This document shows, piece by piece, positions 1 through 8,433 of a stretch of DNA of 64,000 bases. Both the position numbers and the translations under genes were made by a program. The stretch comes from Anaerobacillus alkaliphilus (GTDB lineage: Bacteria > Bacillota > Bacilli > Bacillales > Anaerobacillaceae). The DNA is taken from NCBI RefSeq assembly GCF_004116265.1, contig NZ_QOUX01000046.1, forward strand, positions 558,001 to 622,000, written 5' to 3'. Numbering within the stretch: the first letter of the stretch is position 1; each line of letters opens with the position of its first letter. The notes under the pieces were generated by a model. It worked only from the letters and a program-made list of their open reading frames with translations. It had not been told where the DNA came from and did not search any database.

Positions 1-381
1 TTGCGCTTCCTGTAGGAAAAACGTACGTACTTTTCGAGGTAAGAAACGGCGAATTTCAGCTTCGTTATAACCTACCTGTAATCGTTTCTCATCAATAATT
101 ATTGGTCTGCGTAAAAGTCCAGGATTCTCACTAATGATCTTAAATAATTGCTGTAATGATAATGACTCTACTTCTACATTCATTTCTTGGAATACTTTAG
201 AACGAGTAGAGATAATTTCATCAGTACCATCTTCTGTCATTCGAACAACCTCTTTAACTTCCTCAATTGTTAATGGTTCAGCAAAGATATTTCTTTCAAC
301 AAACTCTATGTTGTGTTCTTCTAACCATGCTTTCGCTTTTCTACATGATGTACAACTTGGGGATGTAAATAGAGTAACCAT
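1..381 (-). CDS. spx: Regulatory protein Spx (3' end beyond window)
   Basis: Spx is an ArsC-fold protein that binds the RNA polymerase alpha subunit and redirects transcription under thiol/disulfide stress. The 127 visible codons start [15 protein letters not shown], with the CxxC redox switch at residues 10 and 13. The family signatures [12 protein letters not shown] and [11 protein letters not shown] follow. Only about four C-terminal residues are missing, because the family is about 131 aa. GGGAG precedes the ATG. In B. subtilis spx lies next to yjbC; here yjbC is about 5 kb away, with an RND efflux operon between them. Identification is by recognition of the sequence and is very secure. 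Confidence 0.97.
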   Translation of the reverse strand, partial: MVTLFTSPSCTSCRKAKAWLEEHNIEFVERNIFAEPLTIEEVKEVVRMTEDGTDEIISTRSKVFQEMNVEVESLSLQQLFKIISENPGLLRRPIIIDEKRLQVGYNEAEIRRFLPRKVRTFFLQEAQ

Positions 382-453
382 TTTCGCATTCTCCCTTCAA
401 ATTATCTTTATCTAAAACTATATTTGCTAGATATGATGTTAGTTGATAATTAA

Positions 454-482
454 ATTATACAATAATTATTCTAATTTGAACA
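454..482 (-). promoter_or_regulatory. Candidate spx promoter
   Basis: Reading toward spx there is a perfect TATAAT (454-459). The hexamer 17 bp upstream is TGTTCA, a poor -35. This is a plausible SigA promoter about 75 bp before the spx start. Inferred from motif and position only. Confidence 0.35.
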
Positions 483-621
483 CCCCTGATTGAAAAGAAA
501 ATAAACAAAATTTATACACTCTGTACATAGGGAAAAACTTAAATGTATTGCTCTTCCCCATTTACCCAATTTCAATTTTTGTTAAACATCTGTAAAAGAA
601 ATTTTTAAGGTGATTTCTTTT

Positions 622-645
622 GTACTATTATCTAAAATATAGTAC
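622..645. promoter_or_regulatory. Inverted repeat ahead of the RND efflux operon
   Basis: GTACTAT (622-628) and ATAGTAC (639-645) form a perfect 7-bp inverted repeat with a 10-bp spacer. It lies about 85 bp before the efflux adaptor gene, in an AT-rich stretch (382-730) that has no other gene. It could be the operator for a dimeric repressor of the pump. No regulator gene is adjacent, so this is only inference. Confidence 0.3.
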
Positions 646-730
646 CTTAGTAGTAGAATTCTTAAGATCAAGTATAGTTAAATTCACTTTACAAACATTA
701 ATTATAGATTTTACTTAGGAGATGAAAAAC

Positions 731-1945
731 TTGAAACGTATTGGACTGGTCATTGCTTCATTAGTATTTTTGGCAAGTTGTTCGACAAAAGATATTACAA
801 GTGAATCAGCATTAGGTCAACAAATACCCGTAGATGTAATATCTGTTCAAGAAATGAACTTAGAGCAAAAATTAGAAATCTCAGGTCAAGCCTTACCTAA
901 TACAGTGATCCCTCTTTTCACGACCACTCCGTTGACTGTACAAGATGTTTTTATAAAGGTAGGCGATAAAGTCACCAAGGGGGAACAACTGTTAAAGTTA
1001 GACGATGAACTTTTACGTAGTCAAGTCAACCAAGCACAAAAGGCAGTTACCGAACTCGAAAAAGGGATAGCTACAGCTAAACAAATGCAAAAAGGTGCCA
1101 AAAGTAGCCTAGCCGAACTTGAAAAGTTACAAATTGAACTAGAAAATTCTTTAGAAAGTTCTAGACAACTAATACGAGGTCTAACTGATGAAAACGAAGA
1201 AGTCTCTTTGCTGATGATTATTCAACAATCATTAGAAACTTCTTTAAAACAAGCAGAACTTACTCAAGCAGCAGGGCTACTAGGTAGTTTACCGCAAATA
1301 AATGTTGCTGAGTTAGAGATGCAGTTAGAAATAGCTAAACAAAATGCTCGCCAAGCCCAAATTGCTGTTGATGCGACTACTATTAAATCTCCGATTGATG
1401 GGATTATTGCAGAAATAAATGTTTCTCCAAACCAAATTGCTCCACCAAACAATTCGCTTGTAACTGTAGTAAACCTAAGCCCTATTATCGCAACATTTCA
1501 AGTAAATAGTTTTCAAGTCGTTCAATTAAAAGAAAGCATGCAAGCAAAAATCCAAATAGATGGAATACAAGATCAAATTGATAGCTACATCCAAGTTGTA
1601 TCGCCAACTATTAATCCACAAACAAATTTATTTAAAGTTGAAATCCCCATTACAAATACCAATGAAAACATTAAAGGTGGAATGCGGGTGACAGCTTTCA
1701 TTGATATTGGTGGTATTGAGAAAGCTAATGTCATCCCAGTCGATAGTATTCTTTATGACGAAAACTCAGCTTATGTTTTCACTGTAAAAGACGGTATTGC
1801 CAAACGAAACAATGTTGTTTTAGGTGTTAGGAGTGGCGACGTCATTCAAGTACATGAAGGTATAGCTAAAAACGATCTCATCGTAACAAGAGGAAAAGAA
1901 CGTCTAACTGACGGAGCAGAAATAACTGTAAGAAACGAGGATTAA
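731..1945 (+). CDS. RND efflux periplasmic-adaptor-type lipoprotein (HlyD/MFP family)
   Basis: Membrane-fusion adaptor that pairs with the RND pump encoded 1 bp downstream. It has an N-terminal lipoprotein signal with lipobox LASC (Cys about residue 17). A lipoyl-like half-motif follows (KVGDKVTKGEQLLKLDD), then a long coiled-coil hairpin (about residues 95-200), the second half-motif (IKSPIDGIIAEI) and C-terminal beta-barrel domains. An ATG at 722 is in frame, but the AGGAG (717-721) abuts it; the TTG at 731 has the proper 9-bp spacing and is preferred. In a Gram-positive cell the protein would be lipid-anchored outside the membrane. Substrate unknown. Confidence 0.9.
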   Translation: MKRIGLVIASLVFLASCSTKDITSESALGQQIPVDVISVQEMNLEQKLEISGQALPNTVIPLFTTTPLTVQDVFIKVGDKVTKGEQLLKLDDELLRSQVNQAQKAVTELEKGIATAKQMQKGAKSSLAELEKLQIELENSLESSRQLIRGLTDENEEVSLLMIIQQSLETSLKQAELTQAAGLLGSLPQINVAELEMQLEIAKQNARQAQIAVDATTIKSPIDGIIAEINVSPNQIAPPNNSLVTVVNLSPIIATFQVNSFQVVQLKESMQAKIQIDGIQDQIDSYIQVVSPTINPQTNLFKVEIPITNTNENIKGGMRVTAFIDIGGIEKANVIPVDSILYDENSAYVFTVKDGIAKRNNVVLGVRSGDVIQVHEGIAKNDLIVTRGKERLTDGAEITVRNED

Positions 1946-1946
1946 C

Positions 1947-4900
1947 ATGAAAATTGCTAGATTATCTGTACTTAAACCTGTAGCAATGTCTATGGTTATT
2001 GTATTAATACTAATTCTCGGATTAGTTTCCCTACGTGATCTTCCTGTAGACTTATTTCCTGAACTTACGTTTCCAGTAGCTGCAGTAACGGTCACTTATG
2101 AAGGTGCTGGACCTGAAGAAATTGAACAGCTTATTACAAGACCTATTGAAGAGATTATGTCTAGTATTCCAAATGTCGAATCTGTGTCATCAACATCTCG
2201 TACAGGAGGAGCGCTCATTCTAGTCTCATTTGGTTGGGGTACTGACATGGACTTTGCCACCCTAAACATGCGAGAAAGATTAGATTTAATTAGAGATAGC
2301 TTACCTAGGGAAGTTCCTATGCCTATGGTTCTCCGTTTTGACCCTAGTATGTTGCCCATTACACAATTGGCCATTACTGAACCGAATGGTGACTTAATTA
2401 CGGCAAAAAAACTAGTTGAAAATGAAATTAAACCTTTTCTAGATTCAGTAGATGGGGTTGCTGCTGTTACTGTTGAAGGTGGTACTGAACAAGAAATACA
2501 ATTACTTGTCGATCCGAATAAGCTTAACAGCTACGGTGTTAGTCTTTCGCAATTACAACAGCTTATCGGAAGTGAAAATTTAAATTTACCTGGTGGGTCC
2601 CTACAAGATCAAAATCAAAACCTACCAATCCGAATTACTAGTCAGTTTACATCAATCTTTGACTTAGAAACGTTACCAATTCCAACTATTCAAGGGAATG
2701 TACCATTAGGGTCATTAGTTGAAATAAAAGATACAACAAAACCCGTTCTTCAAGAAAGTTACCTTAATGGAGAACCTAGTGTTGGGCTCTCAGTTTTAAA
2801 AGCTTCTGGGGCTAACACTGTTTCAGTTTCTCGGGCTATAAATAAACGCTTGGAAGAGTTGAAAAAAAATCTACCAGAAGGCGTTGAAATTAAGGCAATC
2901 TTTGACCAAAGTAAATTTATCGAACAGTCAATTCGCGCAGTCGCTTGGAATATGCTTTTAGGTAGTATATTAGCTGCAGCAGTTTTGTATTTATTTTTAC
3001 GGAATATGCGCAGTACACTAATTATCGGCCTTTCTATACCGATTTCGATTGTCACTACCTTTCTTTTCATGTACTTTAGTGGCCTTACATTAAACGTACT
3101 TACATTAGGAGGACTGGCATTAGGGATAGGTATGATGGTAGACAATGCCATCGTAATTTTAGAAAATATCTATCGATTACGGCAATTGGGATACAGCTTA
3201 AAAGAAGCGGCAATCGAAGGTACAAGCGAAATCGGAGGTGCTATTGTAGCATCAACACTAACAACAGTCGTCGTTTTTCTTCCTATTGTTTTCGTAGAGG
3301 GGCTAGCCGCTCAATTATTTAAGCCATTAGCATTAAGTGTTGCATTTTCGTTATTAGCTAGTTTGTTTACAGCACTCATTATTGTCCCTCTTCTTTCATC
3401 AACATTTATGAAGGTTAGTGATGAAGAGTCTTCCTTTCAACACGGGTTTAATCGAACCTCCGATTGGTATAGAGGTGTGTTGCAAAAGGTGCTTAAAAAA
3501 CCAAAAACAACAATAATGATAACTTTCATCCTGTTTTTAGCGTCATTTGGATTAACGCCATTCATTGGTCAAGAATTCCTTCCAGCACAAGATCAAGGCT
3601 TTGTTGGTATTGATGCAAGATTACCTGCAGGAAGTGCACTAAATTCTACTTATGAGATGGTCCAAGACATTGATCAAGTCCTTGGAGAAATTGCTGAAAT
3701 CGATTTGTCATATGTAACAGTCGGCGGAACAGATAACTTCTCCTTGGCAGCTGGGACACAAATGAACCGAGCTAACTATAATATTCTCTTAAAAGACCTT
3801 TCAGAAAGGAAACGTAGTGACGTTGAAGTAGCAGAAGACATACGGAATCAACTACTAAAGATACCAACTGCAGAAATTCGCGTGTCTGCTAGCGATTCGG
3901 GTTTTTCAGGAGATCCAGTTTCAATTACAGTTAAAGGACCTGACATTGATACATTACGTATTCTTTCAGACGAAGTTATTGAATTAATTTCAAGAGTTGA
4001 TGGAGTAAGAGAACCAAGCTCTAACTTCACAGCGGGAAATCCGGAAATAACTGTCAGTATTAACCGAGAACGCGCATCATTCTATGGCATTAGAAGTGCC
4101 CAAGTAGCAGGAGCGATTAACGATGCGACAAGAGGGTTAGTTTCAACAAGACTTGCTAGAAGTGGTGATGAAATAGATGTCCGATTAGTGATTGATGAGC
4201 GCTATACATCTTCAATTGAGCACCTCTCACAATTATTGATTGACGCTCCTACCGGAGAGAAAGTCCCTCTTCATGCGATTGCACTCATTGAACGAGATCA
4301 AGGTCCTAATCAAATCCGCCGGGCTGACCGACTCCGTGAAGTTACTGTAAGAGCATCTATCCTAGATCGAGATCTTGGGAGTACAATTAATGAAATCGAA
4401 GAAACTTTGCGAAGTGAAATGTCCTTGCCTGCTGGGTACAGAATTTCTTTTGGTGGACAAAATGAACAAATGCAAGATGCATTCTTTAAATTAAGTGGGG
4501 CTATTGCATTAGCAGTTATCCTTGTCTATATGGTCATGGCAGCTCGTTTCGAGTCATTCTTTTCACCATTTATTATCATGTTCAGTGTTCCTATTACGGT
4601 AATTGGGGTATTAATTGGCCTTTTCATTACTTTTCAACCACTTGGTGTAGGTTCACTTGTTGGAATATTAATTTTAACTGGGATTGTTGTTAACAATGGG
4701 ATTGTCCTGATTGACTATATCAACTTATTGAAATCTAAGGGAGTTGATACCTACGAGGCAATACTAGAAGCAGGACCAACGAGATTAAGACCGATATTAA
4801 TGACTGCTTTAACGACAATTCTTGGATTAATACCGTTGACTTTAGGATTTGGCGAGGGGACAGAAATCCAACAGCCAATGGCTATCGTAATTGTATTTGG

Positions 4901-5012
4901 TCTTAGCTTTGCCACTTTTATTACCCTCCTATTAATACCCGCTATTTATTATGTAGCTGATCAGTGGAAGGAAAATAGAAAAGCAAAGAAAAGTCTAGAA
5001 TTAAAAGTTTAA
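1947..5012 (+). CDS. RND-family multidrug efflux pump (AcrB/SwrC-like)
   Basis: Full-length proton-driven RND transporter of 1021 aa, normal for the HAE families. It has TM1, a large extracytoplasmic loop, TM2-6 with the TM4 charge motif GMMVDNAIVILENIYR, a second large loop, and TM8-12 with GIVVNNGIVLIDYINLL. It resembles B. subtilis SwrC (YerP), which exports surfactin and other amphiphiles. The start follows the adaptor stop by one base, so the two are translationally coupled. A hairpin terminator follows at once. No outer-membrane channel gene is present, as expected for a monoderm. Family certain, substrate not determinable. Confidence 0.93.
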   Translation: MKIARLSVLKPVAMSMVIVLILILGLVSLRDLPVDLFPELTFPVAAVTVTYEGAGPEEIEQLITRPIEEIMSSIPNVESVSSTSRTGGALILVSFGWGTDMDFATLNMRERLDLIRDSLPREVPMPMVLRFDPSMLPITQLAITEPNGDLITAKKLVENEIKPFLDSVDGVAAVTVEGGTEQEIQLLVDPNKLNSYGVSLSQLQQLIGSENLNLPGGSLQDQNQNLPIRITSQFTSIFDLETLPIPTIQGNVPLGSLVEIKDTTKPVLQESYLNGEPSVGLSVLKASGANTVSVSRAINKRLEELKKNLPEGVEIKAIFDQSKFIEQSIRAVAWNMLLGSILAAAVLYLFLRNMRSTLIIGLSIPISIVTTFLFMYFSGLTLNVLTLGGLALGIGMMVDNAIVILENIYRLRQLGYSLKEAAIEGTSEIGGAIVASTLTTVVVFLPIVFVEGLAAQLFKPLALSVAFSLLASLFTALIIVPLLSSTFMKVSDEESSFQHGFNRTSDWYRGVLQKVLKKPKTTIMITFILFLASFGLTPFIGQEFLPAQDQGFVGIDARLPAGSALNSTYEMVQDIDQVLGEIAEIDLSYVTVGGTDNFSLAAGTQMNRANYNILLKDLSERKRSDVEVAEDIRNQLLKIPTAEIRVSASDSGFSGDPVSITVKGPDIDTLRILSDEVIELISRVDGVREPSSNFTAGNPEITVSINRERASFYGIRSAQVAGAINDATRGLVSTRLARSGDEIDVRLVIDERYTSSIEHLSQLLIDAPTGEKVPLHAIALIERDQGPNQIRRADRLREVTVRASILDRDLGSTINEIEETLRSEMSLPAGYRISFGGQNEQMQDAFFKLSGAIALAVILVYMVMAARFESFFSPFIIMFSVPITVIGVLIGLFITFQPLGVGSLVGILILTGIVVNNGIVLIDYINLLKSKGVDTYEAILEAGPTRLRPILMTALTTILGLIPLTLGFGEGTEIQQPMAIVIVFGLSFATFITLLLIPAIYYVADQWKENRKAKKSLELKV

Positions 5013-5024
5013 AGCATAAAAATT

Positions 5025-5052
5025 AGGATGGCTATCAAAGCCATCCTTTTTA
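5025..5052. terminator. Bidirectional Rho-independent terminator
   Basis: AGGATGGC / GCCATCCT stem (8 bp, 7-nt loop) followed by TTTTTA on the plus strand. It ends the RND operon and can also serve the small minus-strand ORF ending at 5057. Confidence 0.85.
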
Positions 5053-5056
5053 GTAA

Positions 5057-5185
5057 TTATGCCGTTGTTCTTGAATTTGACGAAACAGGATTTCTACCAG
5101 GAATATGCTGCAATCCAGGTAATTTCTTTTTGAGCTCTTTCAAGATCTCTCTAGTTTTTTTTCGTTTTTTGTCTCTTGATTTCAT
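5057..5185 (-). CDS. Small basic protein, unknown function (42 aa)
   Basis: A 42-aa ORF beginning MKSRDKKRKKTREILKEL. It is very lysine/arginine-rich in its first half, then continues LPGLQHIPGRN to a Ser/Thr tail. A good ribosome-binding site (GGAAGG, about 8 bp before the ATG) and a hairpin terminator just past the stop support it. It has no membrane segment or cysteine. I do not recognise a family. A nucleic-acid-binding role is possible from charge alone. Confidence 0.55.
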   Translation of the reverse strand: MKSRDKKRKKTREILKELKKKLPGLQHIPGRNPVSSNSRTTA

Positions 5186-5230
5186 TTTTGAACACCTTCC
5201 TTTTGCGTAACATCAAGGAAACATTTATAA

Positions 5231-5782
5231 TTAGGTCCTATCTTCATTAAAAGACAGAACTTCATCAACACTTTGATAGGCCTCACCATAGATTTCTTTG
5301 TCTTTATACGTATGAATCGTTTCGTACGTATGCTTCATCTTATCAAAAATCATTTCTTCGTCTTCTGCCTCAGGTGACCAATACAAAATTTCTAACTCTG
5401 TAATCTCGTTTGTCGCTAGTGATTTTCGACGATAACCAATTGATTTAGCATGCTTGAAGTCTTCACGCTCATAGAACCTTAACCGCTTTTCCGTATCTGT
5501 ATCGACGTAGTTAATCGGTTCTACTTCTAAAATAATCGGTTTTTGCTTCTTTTTTAATTTAGTTAGTAGTTTTTTCCCGAGACCTTGACCCCTAGCATCT
5601 TTTGATACAAATAGATAATCAATAAATAAAAAATCATCCATTTCTACATACATCATAACATAATTCGGGCCTTCATCCTTGTGATAAATATCTCCTTTTT
5701 CCTTTAACAATAACTCCATATGCTTTTGAGATTTCATTTCTTCTATCGGAAAGTACTGATTAAGCTTTTCATACCAATTCAT
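5231..5782 (-). CDS. yjbC: GNAT N-acetyltransferase YjbC
   Basis: GNAT-fold acetyltransferase. The acetyl-CoA loop is SKDARGQGLGKKLL (about residues 75-88). The N-terminus MNWYEKLNQYFPIEEMKSQKHM and the segment TEKRLRFYEREDFKHA agree with B. subtilis YjbC as I remember it. The start is set at the second in-frame start (ATG at 5782), because the upstream TTG overlaps the GGAGG ribosome-binding site. In B. subtilis yjbC is adjacent to spx and shares stress control with it; here the two are separated. Acetyl acceptor unknown. Confidence 0.85.
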   Translation of the reverse strand: MNWYEKLNQYFPIEEMKSQKHMELLLKEKGDIYHKDEGPNYVMMYVEMDDFLFIDYLFVSKDARGQGLGKKLLTKLKKKQKPIILEVEPINYVDTDTEKRLRFYEREDFKHAKSIGYRRKSLATNEITELEILYWSPEAEDEEMIFDKMKHTYETIHTYKDKEIYGEAYQSVDEVLSFNEDRT

Positions 5783-5870
5783 ACTTACCTCCAAAGTATT
5801 AGACTATAACATGTCTCTACTTATAGTATATGCATTTTTCAAAATTTGTTAAGCATTGTTCTTGAATAAT

Positions 5871-6062
5871 GGCTCTTTTCGTAAACATTGTGGCTTTTTT
5901 ATCCTAAAATAATCGGAAAAATACCCTAGATGAAGATATCAGCCAATAAATTATGTAAGAAAAGAGCAGTACTTACTAAATTAGTGGTAAAATCTTAGTA
6001 ATTTGTGTAAAAATCCGGCTTTTGGGATTTTTACGAAAGCAACAAACTTTACGAAAACAGCC
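5871..6062 (+). mobile_element. MITE-like element, copy 1 (192 bp)
   Basis: Begins GGCTCTTTTCGTAAACATTG and ends with the imperfect inverse (complement GGCTGTTTTCGTAAAGTTTG), giving terminal inverted repeats of about 27 bp. It is flanked by a perfect 8-bp duplication, TGAATAAT (5863-5870 and 6063-6070). No coding capacity. Three more copies occur at 23351, 28758 and 59481. Fills the gap between yjbC and the next gene. Confidence 0.88.
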
Positions 6063-6079
6063 TGAATAATAAAAGAAAA

Positions 6080-6114
6080 AGCACAAAAGGAATTTTTTCT
6101 ACCCCTCGTGTGCT
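6080..6114 (-). terminator. Terminator of the glycoside-hydrolase-like gene
   Basis: AGCACA...TGTGCT stem with inner GAGG/CCTT pairing; the minus-strand product ends in a T-rich run (complement of 6071-6079). Confidence 0.65.
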
Positions 6115-6121
6115 ATTTCTT

Positions 6122-7318
6122 TTATTCTAATTTGTAATTTACACCTTGTGTATAACGGTTACCGGCATTCCATAATAAAAATTCTGTAATTCCATTCTCA
6201 TATAAGGCGCGTATTTGTGCCTCTACCTCTTCTTTACCATAAACCTTATAGTTTCCTGCCCCTAAATAGGAAGCCGTAAAGTCTTGAAGCCAAGGTCTAG
6301 ATATTGGTCGATTTTCAAGTCTAGATAATATTTCATTTTCTACTTTGGCGTAAGCGCTGACGAGCTCGTAAGGATGTAAATCAGGTTTAGATATACCAAA
6401 ATAGGATGTCCAATGACTCGGATAAATCATTGAGGAAATAACATCAACATTTTCCGAAATTCTAGAAAAGTTTTGACCAATGCCAGGAGCTTCGGAAATC
6501 GTTGCTGAATACCCGAAAATATCTACAGATACATCAACACCATAGGGTTGTAACTGTTCCCTAGCATACGCGACAAAGTCGGTTACTGCATCTACTCGTT
6601 TCTGAACATTATTTCTGTCTCCACCATGATAATCCCCTGTACCATATGCTAATATTTCGTCTCTTCTTTCAAAACCTTCTGGAAAACGAACATAATCAAA
6701 CTGGATTTCTTTAAACCCCATTTTTGCCGCTTTTATGGCAATGTCAACGTTATAGTCCCATACTTCTTTTAGAAATGGGTTGACAAAAGCTTCTCCACGT
6801 CTGTTTTTCCACACTTTATCATTTTCAGTGAATGATAAGTCTGGGCGATTTTCGGCAAGAACCGAATCTTTAAAGACAACAATTCGAGCTATAGGATAAA
6901 TCTGATGTTCCTCTAAGCGTTTCATCATATCTTGAGGATTACGTATATATGGTTTACTTATGCCCTTGTAGGGTGAGGCTTCTTCTGGCACATAAGTTAT
7001 ATATCCAAAATCATCCTTAATATCAATAACCATTGCATTTAAGTCTGTGTTGTCTAATAGGTCAATAAGAGAATTGAAGCGCTCTCCTCCAGCAGAATGA
7101 CCAGTAACATAAATTCCTCGAACAGCATCAGGATACTCGAAATTATAACCGGATTGGAAGGTAAATCTTATCATTTTTTCAGGTATACTTGGCATTCGCA
7201 ATTCTGTTGTTTTTGTCATATGTTCAGAAGCTAATTTTTCAGCGTATGTCTCTACAGGAACAAGAAAAATTATGAGCATTAAACAAAACGATATGAGTCT
7301 CAGTATTTGCTTTTCCAT
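6122..7318 (-). CDS. Secreted putative glycoside hydrolase (DUF4015 family)
   Basis: Starts with a signal peptide (hydrophobic ISFCLMLIIFLVPVETYA). A TIM-barrel-like domain follows, with the family signatures RGIYVTGHSAGG, NAMVIDIKDDFGYI, FKEIQFDYVRFPEG and VSVDIFGYSA. This matches the 'putative glycosyl hydrolase' family DUF4015 (Pfam 13200), whose substrate is not established. The acidic residues in VIDIKDD and IQFDYVRFPE are the likely catalytic candidates. The ATG at 7318 is preferred to that at 7330, because AAGGA directly abuts the latter. It lies 23 bp downstream of a small HTH protein and is probably co-transcribed with it. Confidence 0.8.
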   Translation of the reverse strand: MEKQILRLISFCLMLIIFLVPVETYAEKLASEHMTKTTELRMPSIPEKMIRFTFQSGYNFEYPDAVRGIYVTGHSAGGERFNSLIDLLDNTDLNAMVIDIKDDFGYITYVPEEASPYKGISKPYIRNPQDMMKRLEEHQIYPIARIVVFKDSVLAENRPDLSFTENDKVWKNRRGEAFVNPFLKEVWDYNVDIAIKAAKMGFKEIQFDYVRFPEGFERRDEILAYGTGDYHGGDRNNVQKRVDAVTDFVAYAREQLQPYGVDVSVDIFGYSATISEAPGIGQNFSRISENVDVISSMIYPSHWTSYFGISKPDLHPYELVSAYAKVENEILSRLENRPISRPWLQDFTASYLGAGNYKVYGKEEVEAQIRALYENGITEFLLWNAGNRYTQGVNYKLE

Positions 7319-7341
7319 CTTACACCCCATTCCTTAATCTA

Positions 7342-7572
7342 CTAATCTTCATCTTTGACATCAATATCAGGAGGTATTTGTTGCAATTGTTCTTCACGCC
7401 ATAATAAAATTTCTTTCTCAATTTTTTCCCTTGTATTTTTAAACTGTGCTTTATTTACTAAATATTGTTCTCCATCATGCACTGCCCGAATGTTTCCTAT
7501 TTTAATTTGCTGAGTAATATAGTCTTCTGACAATTGTAAGTATTCCGCTAATTCACTAATTGTAATATACAT
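7342..7572 (-). CDS. Small helix-turn-helix, excisionase-type DNA-binding protein
   Basis: 76-aa protein starting MYITISELAEYLQLSEDYIT, a MerR/excisionase-like winged helix (helix-turn-helix about residues 5-45), followed by a charged, Glu/Gln-rich tail. The start is set at the ATG with AGGAGGGG eight bases upstream, not at the longer upstream extension, which has no ribosome-binding site. It may regulate the downstream secreted protein. Target unknown. Confidence 0.7.
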   Translation of the reverse strand: MYITISELAEYLQLSEDYITQQIKIGNIRAVHDGEQYLVNKAQFKNTREKIEKEILLWREEQLQQIPPDIDVKDED

Positions 7573-7776
7573 AATTCCCCTCCTATATTCAGCAATACTT
7601 TCTCTTAGTAAGATTATACAATTGATCCTAGGGAATACCAATAAGTTCCTTAAAAAAACGTCATTTCTTGAGGTGTTTCTACAAAATCTACAGTTATTAT
7701 TCCCTATACCATTTGCTTCGAACCTTCAATTAACCTTAGTTTTGCATGCATATTTTGTTCAATGAATTTTTTTCAC

Positions 7777-7805
7777 TTGCACTGCCTACCTTACATATGT
7801 ATAAT
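7777..7805 (+). promoter_or_regulatory. SigA-type promoter for the HD-domain gene
   Basis: TTGCAC (7777-7782) and perfect TATAAT (7800-7805) with a 17-bp spacer, 54 bp before the HD-domain ORF. The remainder of the intergenic region 7573-7776 shows nothing recognisable. Confidence 0.6.
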
Positions 7806-7858
7806 AGTAAAAATATCTTCAAGTCAGACGTGGAATTCAAAAATATAAAGGAGGCGAC

Positions 7859-8401
7859 ATGATGAGAGATATTACATTATTATCAATTTTCGAGCACCGA
7901 ATTACACAAAAATATGTAAAAAGGTCAGGAATGGCACACGCAATCGCAGCAGCTTATCATGCTTTCAACCTCTCAAAAGAGTTTAATGTTAGTCCTGATT
8001 TAGCTACAAAAGCAGCTTTTTTACATGACATTGGTCATTATACTTGGTACCGAAATGGTAAATGGGATTATAAATTGTATAAGGAAAATGACATACATGC
8101 AATTAAAGGGGCTGAACGGGCTCATAAATTATTGGTTAGGTTAGGTGAACACCCACAGAAAGCTAAGAAAATTGCTCTAGCCATTTTATTGCACACAGAT
8201 TCATATTTGCCTGATGGGAACCTTTATTTAGATCCACTGCAAAAGGTCGTTGCTCTAGCTGATGAGATGGATGAAGAACCTAGCGGATCACACCATTATC
8301 GCCAAATTGAGGATGAAAAAGCAAGACGAATGATTGTACGATTAGACCAAATGATTGACAATGAACTTTCTAAAAACCAAAATAAATTTGCATCACTATG
8401 A
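7859..8401 (+). CDS. HD-domain metal-dependent phosphohydrolase
   Basis: 180-aa protein with the HD superfamily metal-binding pattern: His in HAIAAAYHAF, the HD doublet in FLHDIGHYTW (about residue 60), further His in LLHTDSYLPDG, and an Asp in ALADEMDEEP. This layout is typical of nucleotide or nucleoside-polyphosphate phosphohydrolases, such as YqeK-like proteins. An AAGGAGG motif precedes the start; a second ATG at 7862 is equally possible. It is a single-gene unit between a consensus promoter and a palindromic terminator. Substrate unknown. Confidence 0.75.
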   Translation: MMRDITLLSIFEHRITQKYVKRSGMAHAIAAAYHAFNLSKEFNVSPDLATKAAFLHDIGHYTWYRNGKWDYKLYKENDIHAIKGAERAHKLLVRLGEHPQKAKKIALAILLHTDSYLPDGNLYLDPLQKVVALADEMDEEPSGSHHYRQIEDEKARRMIVRLDQMIDNELSKNQNKFASL

Positions 8402-8403
8402 TT

Positions 8404-8429
8404 AGAAAAGCTGCCTAGGCAGCTTTTCT
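8404..8429. terminator. Bidirectional terminator
   Basis: AGAAAAGCTGCC / GGCAGCTTTTCT is a nearly perfect palindrome between the convergent HD-domain and resA-like genes, with A/T flanks on both sides. Confidence 0.8.
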
Positions 8430-8433
8430 GTAT

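Noticed and set aside
134-415. 93-codon plus-strand ORF at the window start
   Set aside because: Antisense shadow of spx, whose protein sequence is unmistakable.
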